Of a DNA stretch of 64,000 bases, positions 36,781 through 44,421 are shown in pieces. The notes under the pieces are model-generated. The model saw nothing but the letters and a program-made list of their open reading frames with translations, did no database searches and was not told where the DNA came from. The first letter of the stretch is position 1, and each line of letters begins with the position of its first letter. Made by a program: the position numbers and the translations under genes. The stretch is from Faecalibacterium prausnitzii (lineage in GTDB: Bacteria > Bacillota > Clostridia > Oscillospirales > Ruminococcaceae), in contig NZ_PRLD01000003.1 of assembly GCF_003287405.1 (NCBI RefSeq), forward strand, positions 186,001 through 250,000. Direction: 5' to 3'.

Positions 36781-36822
36781 AAAAAGTGGCCCGGAAACAT
36801 CCGCAGACGTTTCTGAGCCACA
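36781..36822 (-). repeat. Repeat B, copy 4 (hisS terminator position)
   Basis: Arms GTGGCCCGGAAACAT (36787-36801) and ACGTTTCTGAGCCAC (36808-36822), loop CCGCAG. On the minus strand it is followed by T6, 27 bases after the hisS stop. The arms have two mismatches and one wobble pair. Confidence 0.7.
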
Positions 36823-36848
36823 AAATTAAAAATCGTCAGGCGGGCAGC

Positions 36849-38090
36849 TTACTGCTGGGCGAAGATCTTTACCTCGTCCTTGTCCATAAAGGCTGCGCCT
36901 GCAAAGCCTGCGGCTTCCAGCTGACCCAGCTGCTTGCCCAGCTTTTTGCCCTGCGGCAGTACGGTGACGTTGTACTGCTCGCGTAGCGCGGCAGCCTTGC
37001 GCAGCACGGCAGGGAAGTCGGTGTCCTTGCCGTACAGCAGGGCGATCTTCTGCTTTGCGCCGGGGATCTGGTAGCCCTGCTCCAGCAGAATGCCGCACAC
37101 CCGCTCGAAGCCGATGGAGAAGCCCACGGCGGGCACCTGCACGCCAAGGAACTTGCCCACCATGTTGTCGTAGCGTCCACCGCCGGCCACAGCACCGCTG
37201 AACTGCGGGCAGGTCACCTCGAACACCATGCCGGTGTAGTAGCCCTGACCGCGTACCAGACTGGGGCAGTAGGCTACCTGATAACGGCCTGCAGCCAGCG
37301 TGTTGGCGGTGGCCAGCACATACTTCAGGTCATCGGCGATGGCGGGGTCGGCGCAGCGGGCAGCTACGGCGTCCAGCGTCACGTCCCCGGCGGCAATGAA
37401 GTCTGCCAGTGCGTGGATGGCGCTTTCCGGCAGCTGCTTCTCGGTCAGCTCAGCCTTCACGCCCTCGGCACCGATCTTGTCCATCTTGTCAAAGGTGATG
37501 CAGACGGAGTCCAGCGTGTCGGCGGCAAAGCCCATGCTCTCCAGCATCCCGCGCAGGATGCGGCGGTCGTTGATGTTGACGGTAAAGCCGGTAAAGCCGA
37601 TGTTCAGCAAGGCGCGGGTGGTCACATCGATCAGCTCCACCTCGGCGTTGGGGGAAGCATCGCCCAGAATGTCGATATCACACTGTACAAACTCACGCAG
37701 ACGGCCCTTCTGCGGGCGCTCGGCGCGGAACACCCGGTCGGTCTGGATGACCTTGAAGGGGCTGGGCAGCTTATCCTTGTTGGCAGCGTAGTAGCGGCTC
37801 AGCGGCAGGGTGAGGTCGTAGCGCAGACCCATGTCGGACAGCTGCTTGGGGTCACCGGTGTTCAGGGCAGCGGTCAGCTTGTCGCCGCGCTTGAGCACCT
37901 TGAAGATCAGGTTCAGGTTGTCGCCGCCCTCGGACTTGTCCAGATTTTCCATATCCTCCAGCATGGGGGTGGAGATACGCTCGAAACCGGCAGAGCGGTA
38001 GGTCTCCAGAATCTTGCCCTGAATGTAGTCGCGCAGGGTCTGTTCGGCGGGCAGCAGATCCCGCATACCCTTCAAAGCCTGTGTTTTCAT
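36849..38090 (-). CDS. hisS: Histidine-tRNA ligase
   Basis: Class II synthetase of 413 residues. Motif 1/2 block QTDRVFRAERPQKGRLREFVQCDIDILG, the histidine loop LVRGQGYYTGMVFEV (usually RGLDYYTG), GGGRYDNM and motif 3 VGFSIGFERV, followed by an anticodon-binding domain. The Leu-Asp to Gln-Gly change in the histidine loop is unusual but the rest is orthodox. A short leader without T-box features. Confidence 0.94.
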   Translation of the reverse strand: MKTQALKGMRDLLPAEQTLRDYIQGKILETYRSAGFERISTPMLEDMENLDKSEGGDNLNLIFKVLKRGDKLTAALNTGDPKQLSDMGLRYDLTLPLSRYYAANKDKLPSPFKVIQTDRVFRAERPQKGRLREFVQCDIDILGDASPNAEVELIDVTTRALLNIGFTGFTVNINDRRILRGMLESMGFAADTLDSVCITFDKMDKIGAEGVKAELTEKQLPESAIHALADFIAAGDVTLDAVAARCADPAIADDLKYVLATANTLAAGRYQVAYCPSLVRGQGYYTGMVFEVTCPQFSGAVAGGGRYDNMVGKFLGVQVPAVGFSIGFERVCGILLEQGYQIPGAKQKIALLYGKDTDFPAVLRKAAALREQYNVTVLPQGKKLGKQLGQLEAAGFAGAAFMDKDEVKIFAQQ

Positions 38091-38175
38091 AACAGTAATT
38101 CCTCTCTATCTGTAAATTGTACCCGCCCTCGATGCCTGAAAAGGGGCGGGAGCGTTTTTAACTCAGTACTTTACC

Positions 38176-38203
38176 ATTATAAAGGATAATGCCGGATTGT
38201 CAA
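38176..38203 (-). promoter_or_regulatory. Promoter of hisS
   Basis: Minus strand TTGACA (38203-38198), a 16-base spacer and TATAAT (38181-38176): consensus in both boxes. Confidence 0.85.
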
Positions 38204-38252
38204 TCCAAATGGGCACACTATCGCAAATTGCACAAATCTTTGAGGTGAAGGT

Positions 38253-39446
38253 ATGAAACAGCAGTTTGCAGCAAAACACCCGTGGAGCATTCTGGCTGCG
38301 GGGGCAGCCATTCAGGTGCTTACCGGCTTACCGGCGGCGTGGGGCGTCTTTCAGAAGCCGGTCATGGAGGAATACGGCCTTTCGGAGCAGGGGGCGGGCT
38401 ACGCCTTTGCCCTGCTCATCGCCGCCTTTGGGGTGGGGTGTGTGCTGGGCGGCTTTTTACAGGATAAAAAGGGTCCGCGCTGCGCGGCGTTGTGGGGCAC
38501 AGCCCTGCTCTGCGGCGGCTTTTTTGCAGCGGCCTTTCTGCCGGGCAGGGCAGGGTGGGGGTTCTTTCTGGCTTTCAGCATCCCGGCGGGGCTGGGCACG
38601 GCCTTTTTGTACCCCTCTATCCAGTCCTGCGCCCAAAAGTGGTACGCAGGGCGCAAGGGACTGGCGACCGGGGTCATCGGCGGTGCAGTGGGACTTTCCG
38701 GCGCGTTCCTTACCCTGTTCGTCCGGGCGGCGCTGCGGGGCTTTGGCCCGGTGCAGGGCATCCGGGGTGCGTTCTGGGCGCTGGGGGCGCTCACCCTGCC
38801 GGTGTGCCTTGCGGGCAGTGCGGTACTCAGCGACCCACCGCAGAAAAAGCAGCAGCCAAGCGGCAAAAACACCCTCGACCTTTCCCCGGGGCAGATGCTG
38901 CGCACAAAGCAGTACTGGCTGTGTGCGGGCGCGGTGTGCTTTTCAACACCGGCGGTGCTGCTGTTCAGCCCCATCATCCTAAAGCTGGGCATGGAGCGCG
39001 GGTTGGACGAGACTGCTGCGCTGTGGAGCATCGTACTGGGCAGCGTGGGCAGCGCTGCGGGACGGATGCTGATGCCCATGCTCAGCGACCACATTGGCCG
39101 CCGCGCCACCGACCTTGGACTGTTTGCAGCTTCGCTTGCGCTGTCGGCGGCGTTCTGGGCAGCGCAAGGCTGGTGGGTGGTGGTGTGCTACGCCGGGCTC
39201 ACCTTCTGCTACTCGGCGTTGGCGGCGGTGCTGCCTGCCCTTTCCACCGACCTGTTCGGTCTGCCCCATGCGGGGGTGAACTACGGCTTTCTGGCCTTGG
39301 GGCAGAGCGTGGGCAGCCTTGCGTTCCCCTTTGCAGCCAATCTGCTGGCGCTGGAAAACGGGCGGCACCTGCTTGCTATGGCCGGTGCGGCGGCGGGCTT
39401 TGCGGCCATCTGGGCGCTGCATCCGGTGCAGAAAGACCCGCGCTGA
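38253..39446 (+). CDS. MFS transporter, oxalate/formate-antiporter-like
   Basis: Twelve-helix major facilitator protein of 397 residues. The N-terminal helix GLPAAWGVFQKPVMEEYGLS resembles the OxlT/OFA branch, and the cytoplasmic loop SDHIGRRATDLG matches the inter-domain DxxGRR motif. The substrate is probably a small organic anion, but this rests on family only. GAGGTGAAGG precedes the ATG. Monocistronic. Confidence 0.82.
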   Translation: MKQQFAAKHPWSILAAGAAIQVLTGLPAAWGVFQKPVMEEYGLSEQGAGYAFALLIAAFGVGCVLGGFLQDKKGPRCAALWGTALLCGGFFAAAFLPGRAGWGFFLAFSIPAGLGTAFLYPSIQSCAQKWYAGRKGLATGVIGGAVGLSGAFLTLFVRAALRGFGPVQGIRGAFWALGALTLPVCLAGSAVLSDPPQKKQQPSGKNTLDLSPGQMLRTKQYWLCAGAVCFSTPAVLLFSPIILKLGMERGLDETAALWSIVLGSVGSAAGRMLMPMLSDHIGRRATDLGLFAASLALSAAFWAAQGWWVVVCYAGLTFCYSALAAVLPALSTDLFGLPHAGVNYGFLALGQSVGSLAFPFAANLLALENGRHLLAMAGAAAGFAAIWALHPVQKDPR

Positions 39447-39595
39447 AACGCGCAAAAAGTAAAGGCTGCAAAAAGTTTGCCGGTGCTTACGGCAGAATTG
39501 ACAAAAACTTGACGATTGTTTTGTATAAAGCGGTGGAAATGACAGTTAGCGATGGATGACCGTAAAACCCGGCTGTACTTTTTGCAGGAAATGAC

Positions 39596-39624
39596 TTGCA
39601 AAATTCGTCCGTTTTCTCTATAAT
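39596..39624 (+). promoter_or_regulatory. Promoter of the scaffold/GGGtGRT operon
   Basis: TTGCAA (39596-39601), a 17-base spacer and TATAAT (39619-39624). It leaves a leader of about 145 bases before the first gene. Another possible -35/-10 set lies near 39500-39530 (TTGACA, TATAAA), with poor spacing. Confidence 0.75.
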
Positions 39625-39775
39625 AAAACCATGCGTGGTAGTACCGGTGCAGGCGCTGAAAGAGAGCAGCGCACCCGGTTCGGATGCAAGCAGTATGGAG
39701 CAGCAGCTGTGCCGGCAGGGCGCGGCGGCGGTTTTATGCTGCCAAAGCGACATTTGTCAAAAGGAGAGTATGATT

Positions 39776-40477
39776 ATGACCTATTCGCAGCAAGTACAGA
39801 ATATGTGCCCGATCACCAAAGGTCCTAAGCATGGTCCGGCTCCCATCCCCGAAGAGGGTGCATGGGTCAAGGCCTATGAGATCAAGGACATCAGCGGCTA
39901 CACCCATGGTGTGGGCTGGTGTGCACCCCAGCAGGGCACCTGCAAGCTGTCCCTGAACATCAAGAACGGCGTCATCGAAGAGGCTCTGGTGGAGACCATC
40001 GGCTGCTCCGGCATGACCCACTCTGCTGCTATGGCAGGCGAGATCCTGCCCGGCAAGACCATTCTGGAAGCTCTGAACACCGACCTGGTGTGCGACGCCA
40101 TCAACGTGGCTATGCGCGAGCTGTTCCTGCAGATCGTCTACGGCCGCAGCCAGACCGCTTTCTCTGAGGACGGTCTGCCCATCGGCGCAGGTCTGGATGA
40201 TTTGGGCAAGGGTCTGCGCTCCATGACCGGCACCATTTTCTCCACCAAGGAGAAGGGCGTGCGCTATCTGGAGCTGACCGAGGGCTACATCAACAAGCTG
40301 GCAGTGGACGCTAACGATGAGGTCATCGGCTATCAGTTCGTCAAGCTGGGCAAGATGATGGAGGATATCCGTCACGGCAAGACCCCCAACGAGGCTTACG
40401 AGAAGAACGTGGGTACTTACGGCCGCTTCAGCAAGGAGCAGGGCGCTGTGAAGTACATCGACCCGCGTGAGGAATAA
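39776..40477 (+). CDS. IscU/NifU-like iron-sulfur scaffold protein paired with GGGtGRT protein
   Basis: A 233-residue protein with an IscU-type core: GVGWCAPQQGTCKLSLNI, then VETIGCSGMTHSAAMAGEI, GKTILEALN and LVCDAIN, giving Cys at positions comparable to the three IscU ligands. The remaining C-terminal part is not recognised. The ATG at 39776 has AAGGAGAG 7 bases upstream; an ATG six bases earlier is too close to that site. It lies 18 bases before a GGGtGRT gene, a pairing recurrent in anaerobic Firmicutes. The physiological role is not established. Confidence 0.75.
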   Translation: MTYSQQVQNMCPITKGPKHGPAPIPEEGAWVKAYEIKDISGYTHGVGWCAPQQGTCKLSLNIKNGVIEEALVETIGCSGMTHSAAMAGEILPGKTILEALNTDLVCDAINVAMRELFLQIVYGRSQTAFSEDGLPIGAGLDDLGKGLRSMTGTIFSTKEKGVRYLELTEGYINKLAVDANDEVIGYQFVKLGKMMEDIRHGKTPNEAYEKNVGTYGRFSKEQGAVKYIDPREE

Positions 40478-40495
40478 GAGAGGAGGAACAACTCA

Positions 40496-41494
40496 ATGGC
40501 AACTTTTGAATCTATGGATCGCCGTATGCCTAAAATCGAGGCATGCCTGAAGGCTAACGGTCTGGAGTCTCTGGACGCTTGCAACGAGATGCTCCTCGCT
40601 AAGGGCATCGACTGCGACAAGATCGTCCGCGGCGTGCAGCCCATCTGCTTTGATAACGCTGTCTGGGCTTACACTTTGGGCACCGCTATCGCTGTGAAGC
40701 GCGGCCTGACCGACGCTGCCGAGTGCGCAGCTGCTATCGGTGAGGGTCTGGAAGCTTTCACCATCCCCGGCTCTGTTGCTGAGCAGCGTCAGGTCGGTCT
40801 GGGTCACGGCAACCTGGGCGCTCGTCTGCTGAGCGAGGACACCACCTGCTTCGCTTTCCTGGCAGGCCACGAGTCCTTTGCTGCTGCTGAGGGTGCTATC
40901 GGCATCGCCCGCACCGCAAACAAGGTCCGCAAGACCCCCCTGCGCGTCATCCTGAACGGTCTGGGCAAGGACGCAGCTTACATCATTTCCCGTATCAACG
41001 GCTTCACCTATGTGCAGACCGAGTACGACATCCCCACCCAGACCCTGACTGTGGTCAAGGAGATCCCCTTCTCCGAGGGTGAGCGCGCAGCCGTTAAGTG
41101 CTACGGCGCTAACGACGTTATGGAAGGCGTTGCCATCATGAAGAAGGAGGACGTGCAGTGCTCCATCACCGGCAACTCCACCAACCCCGTCCGCTTCCAG
41201 CATCTGGTTGCCGGTACCTACAAGAAGTGGGCTATCGAGAACGGCAAGAAGTACTTCTCCGTTGCTTCCGGCGGCGGCACCGGCCGTACCCTGCACCCCG
41301 ATAACGTGGCTGCAGGCCCCGCAAGCTACGGCCTGACCGACTCTCTGGGCCGCGTGCACGGCGATGCTCAGTTCGCAGGCTCCTCTTCTGTGCCCGCACA
41401 CGTTGAGATGATGGGTCTGATCGGCATGGGCAACAACCCCATGGTCGGCGCTACCGTTGCCTGCGCTGTTGCTGCAGCTCAGGCTAACGCCTAA
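40496..41494 (+). CDS. GGGtGRT protein of unknown function
   Basis: A 332-residue soluble protein named after its SVASGGGTGRTLHPDN block (about residues 255-271). Other conserved-looking parts are LGHGNLGARLLSEDT and a Gly/Ala-rich C-terminus (MGLIGMGNNPMVGA). The Gly-rich loop suggests phosphate or nucleotide binding, but that is inference. Codon use is highly biased towards preferred codons in both this gene and the scaffold gene, suggesting high expression. AGAGGAGG lies before the ATG. Confidence 0.75.
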   Translation: MATFESMDRRMPKIEACLKANGLESLDACNEMLLAKGIDCDKIVRGVQPICFDNAVWAYTLGTAIAVKRGLTDAAECAAAIGEGLEAFTIPGSVAEQRQVGLGHGNLGARLLSEDTTCFAFLAGHESFAAAEGAIGIARTANKVRKTPLRVILNGLGKDAAYIISRINGFTYVQTEYDIPTQTLTVVKEIPFSEGERAAVKCYGANDVMEGVAIMKKEDVQCSITGNSTNPVRFQHLVAGTYKKWAIENGKKYFSVASGGGTGRTLHPDNVAAGPASYGLTDSLGRVHGDAQFAGSSSVPAHVEMMGLIGMGNNPMVGATVACAVAAAQANA

Positions 41495-41515
41495 TCTTTT
41501 CCTAAGTTTCAGCGA

Positions 41516-41554
41516 GGGGAAGCTGCTCTCCGAATGAGCAGCTCCCCCTTTTTT
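41516..41554 (+). terminator. Terminator after the GGGtGRT gene
   Basis: Stem GGGGAAGCTGCTC (41516-41528) with GAGCAGCTCCCC (41536-41547), followed by CTTTTTTT. Confidence 0.8.
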
Positions 41555-41603
41555 GCTGATAGATATCCGAACACAAGCAACCCAAAATAAGAAGGATGAA
41601 ACA

Positions 41604-43520
41604 ATGAAAAAGAATCAGATCCGCAAGAGCGTGGCTGCGCTGGCCATGGCGGCTGTTGTAAGCGTCAGCCTGCTGGGCTACGGCTGCGGCAGCAAGCCTG
41701 CCTCCTCCACCGCAGGCGTGTCCGGCGAGTTCACCGGCACCGCCAAGGGTATGGGCGGCGATGTTACCGTCACTCTGACTTTGACCGATGGCAAGATCAC
41801 CGGCTGCACCGCCGAGGGCAAGGACGAGACCCCCGGCATCGGCACTATGGCTCTGGAGCAGCTGCCCGGCGCGATTGCCGAGAGCGGCAGCATTGCCGTG
41901 GACGGTGTGGCCACCGCAACCATCACCTCTGACGCCATCAAGGAAGCTGCTGCTGCCGCTCTGGTCGCAGCCGGCCTGAACGCTGACGACTACAAGACCG
42001 AGGTCAAGGCTGAGGAGAACAAGGCCGAGGACTCCACCATTGACGCAGACATTGCCATCGTGGGTGCAGGCGGTGCAGGTATGACTGCTGCCATCACAGC
42101 TGCTGCCGAGGGCAAGAGCGTGGTCATTCTGGAGAGCCAGCCCATGGTGGGCGGCAACTCTGTGCGCGCTACCGGCGGCATGAACGCTGGTGACACCGTG
42201 TATCAGGACGAGAACGAGTTCGGCGAGTCCGCAGGCGTGGAAAAGACCCTGAAGACCGCTGCTGAAAAGTACGCTGACAACGCTACCATCACCGCTCTGG
42301 CTAAGACCGTCTCTGAGCAGTGGGCAGCTTATCAGGCAGACCCCAAGGGCTACTTCGACTCTGTGGAGCTGATGGAGCTGGACACCATGATCGGCGGCAA
42401 GGGCATCAACGACCCCGCTCTGGTGGAGACTCTGTGCTCTAACAGCGCTGACGCCATCGACTGGCTGGACGAGCACGGCATCACCCTGCACAGCGTTTCC
42501 AGCTTCGGCGGCGCATCCGTCAAGCGTATCCACCGCCCCGTGGATGCTGAGGGCAAGACCCTTTCTGTGGGCTCCTACATGATCCCCCTGCTGCAGGAGA
42601 ACTGCGACAAGGCCGGCGTGCAGACCCTGCTGAACACCACCGCTACCGAGCTGCTGACCGATGCAAACGGTGCCGTTGTGGGCGTGAAGGCTACCGGCTC
42701 CACCGGTGAGACCATCACCGTGAATGCCAAGTCTGTGGTGCTGACCACCGGCGGCTTCGGCGCAAATCTGGACATGGTCACCGAGTACAAGCCCGAGCTG
42801 AAGGGCTTTATGACCACCAACGCCGCAGGCGCACAGGGTCAGGGCATTGAGATGGCTACCGCTGTGGGCGCTGACACTGTGGACATGGATCAGATCCAGA
42901 TCCACCCCACCGTGGAGGCTAACACCGCCGCTCTGATCACCGAGGGTCTGCGCGGCGACGGCGCTGTGCTGATCAATGCCGAGGGCAAGCGCTTTATCGA
43001 CGAAGTGGGCACCCGTGACGTGGTTTCCGCTGCCGAGATCGCTCAGACCGGCAGCTACAGCTGGCTGGTGGTGGATCAGGCTATGGTCGATGCTTCCAGC
43101 GTCATTCAGGGCTACATCAAGAAGGGCTACACCGTGACCGGCCAGACCTACGAGGAACTGGCAAAGGCTATGGGCGTGGACGAGGCTGCTTTTGCCGAGA
43201 CCATGAAGACCTGGAACGGCTACGTTGAGGCCAAGAACGATCCCGACTTTGGCCGTACCAGCTTTGCAAAGGCTCTGGATACTGCTCCCTACTACGCCAT
43301 CAAGGTCACCGCAGGTGTGCACCACACCATGGGCGGCCTGAAGATCAACACCAACACCGAGGTGCTGAAGGCTGACGGTTCTGTGATCCCCGGCCTGTTC
43401 GCGGCAGGTGAGGTGACCGGCGGTGTGCACGGTGCAAACCGTCTGGGCGGCAACGCTGTGGCCGACTTTACCGTCTTTGGCCGCATTGCCGGTGCAGCTG
43501 CCAGCAAGTATGCTGCATGA
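41604..43520 (+). CDS. Exported FMN-binding flavoprotein reductase (fumarate reductase-like)
   Basis: Cell-surface flavoenzyme of 638 residues. An N-terminal export signal with a Cys (LLGYGCGS) suggests a lipoprotein, though the lipobox is weak. An FMN-binding domain (about 35-130) contains DGVATATITS at the usual flavinylation position. FAD-binding domain: ADIAIVGAGGAGMTAAITAA (dinucleotide fold) and GGLKINTNTEVL ... GLFAAGEVTGGVHGANRLGGN near the C-terminus, as in FrdA, urocanate reductase and related quinone-independent reductases. A terminal electron acceptor reductase is likely; substrate unknown. GAAGGATG precedes the ATG; codon bias suggests high expression. Confidence 0.85.
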   Translation: MKKNQIRKSVAALAMAAVVSVSLLGYGCGSKPASSTAGVSGEFTGTAKGMGGDVTVTLTLTDGKITGCTAEGKDETPGIGTMALEQLPGAIAESGSIAVDGVATATITSDAIKEAAAAALVAAGLNADDYKTEVKAEENKAEDSTIDADIAIVGAGGAGMTAAITAAAEGKSVVILESQPMVGGNSVRATGGMNAGDTVYQDENEFGESAGVEKTLKTAAEKYADNATITALAKTVSEQWAAYQADPKGYFDSVELMELDTMIGGKGINDPALVETLCSNSADAIDWLDEHGITLHSVSSFGGASVKRIHRPVDAEGKTLSVGSYMIPLLQENCDKAGVQTLLNTTATELLTDANGAVVGVKATGSTGETITVNAKSVVLTTGGFGANLDMVTEYKPELKGFMTTNAAGAQGQGIEMATAVGADTVDMDQIQIHPTVEANTAALITEGLRGDGAVLINAEGKRFIDEVGTRDVVSAAEIAQTGSYSWLVVDQAMVDASSVIQGYIKKGYTVTGQTYEELAKAMGVDEAAFAETMKTWNGYVEAKNDPDFGRTSFAKALDTAPYYAIKVTAGVHHTMGGLKINTNTEVLKADGSVIPGLFAAGEVTGGVHGANRLGGNAVADFTVFGRIAGAAASKYAA

Positions 43521-43924
43521 GCATAAAGCAAAAAAACTCTGACACCGCCGCCCCCAAGGGCAGCGCGTGGAAGAAAAATGTGATCTTTGCACTGGTGGTG
43601 CTGGCGCTGGCCGCAGGTGTTTTTCTTGCGGTGCGGGCGCAGCATCCCGCCAAGGGCAGCGGCCTGCAGGCCGTTGTAGATTTCGGTGACGGCGTTACCG
43701 AGACTTTGACCCTTGCGCAGGATCACGATTATCTGTACGAGGTAGGAGACTACGTTGTGCACCTGCAGGTGAAGGATGGTGTCATCGCGTTTTTGGACAG
43801 TCAGTGCCCGGACCATGTCTGTGAGCAATTCGGCTGGCTGGATAAGGACGGCGCATGGGCCGCCTGTGTGCCCGCAGGCGTGTATGTGGTGGTAGAGCCC
43901 ACCGCAGACGCAGATTCAAAATGA
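43517..43924 (+). CDS. NusG domain II-containing membrane-anchored protein
   Basis: A 135-residue protein with one N-terminal membrane segment (about 22-41) and an extracytoplasmic NusG domain II. It has the typical CPDHVCEQFGW and a later ACVPAGVYVVVE, i.e. three Cys where the family has them. It overlaps the reductase gene by ATGA, so the two are coupled. In other Firmicutes such domains accompany flavin-based extracellular electron transfer proteins. Confidence 0.85.
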   Translation: MSIKQKNSDTAAPKGSAWKKNVIFALVVLALAAGVFLAVRAQHPAKGSGLQAVVDFGDGVTETLTLAQDHDYLYEVGDYVVHLQVKDGVIAFLDSQCPDHVCEQFGWLDKDGAWAACVPAGVYVVVEPTADADSK

Positions 43925-43942
43925 AGTGATCAGGCTTCCATG

Positions 43943-43987
43943 ATGGATGTCTCCCTGAATACAAAGGGGAGACATCCATTTTGTTTT
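43943..43987 (+). terminator. Terminator after the reductase operon
   Basis: A perfect 13-bp stem ATGGATGTCTCCC (43943-43955) and GGGAGACATCCAT (43967-43979), followed by TTTTGTTTT. Confidence 0.85.
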
Positions 43988-44061
43988 ACGGAAACAGGTG
44001 TTGCCCGCGCACCAAAATGCGGGCAGACGATGCTTTGCCTGCGCGATTCTGCATCTTTTTG

Positions 44062-44090
44062 TTGACAAACCCGCACTTTTTGCGTATGAT
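44062..44090 (+). promoter_or_regulatory. Promoter of the metG operon
   Basis: TTGACA (44062-44067), a 17-base spacer and TATGAT (44085-44090). Confidence 0.8.
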
Positions 44091-44099
44091 AGAAGCAAC

Positions 44100-44390
44100 A
44101 CTGAAAATTGTGTCAAATTGGCTGTGAAGAGAAGAGTACGCACCGTCTGCGCCTGACAGAAAGCCCGAAGGATGGAACCGGGCAGGCCGCGCGGTGCCGA
44201 AGATGGTCTTGGAGCTGCGCAGGTGAACAATGAGCCTGCGACGGGGTGCGCCCGTTACCGCGCAAAGGCCGGTTTTTGCCGGCTAAAGGCTGCGTCCGCA
44301 AGGGCACAGCGAAGCAAGGTGGTACCACGAAGGTTCAGCGCTCTCGTCCTTGTCCGGTTATACCCGGCAGGGCGGGAGCGCTTTTTGCTT
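44100..44390 (+). promoter_or_regulatory. T-box riboswitch controlling metG
   Basis: tRNA-sensing leader. The T-box motif AAGGTGGTACCACG is at 44316-44329. It is followed by a terminator whose arms are 44337-44349 and 44370-44382, with a T5 run. In stem I, AGTA (44134-44137) faces CGAAGATGG (44198-44206), the loop E-type specifier arrangement, with ATG at 44203-44205 as probable Met specifier. Uncharged tRNA-Met would favour the antiterminator and metG expression. The exact specifier register is one base off the simplest model, so that part is less sure. Confidence 0.85.
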
Positions 44391-44421
44391 GCAGAACCAA
44401 AAGAAAGGAAGATAGAACCCC

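Noticed and set aside
38091-38170. T-box leader for hisS
   Set aside because: The leader is only about 80 bases and lacks the T-box motif.
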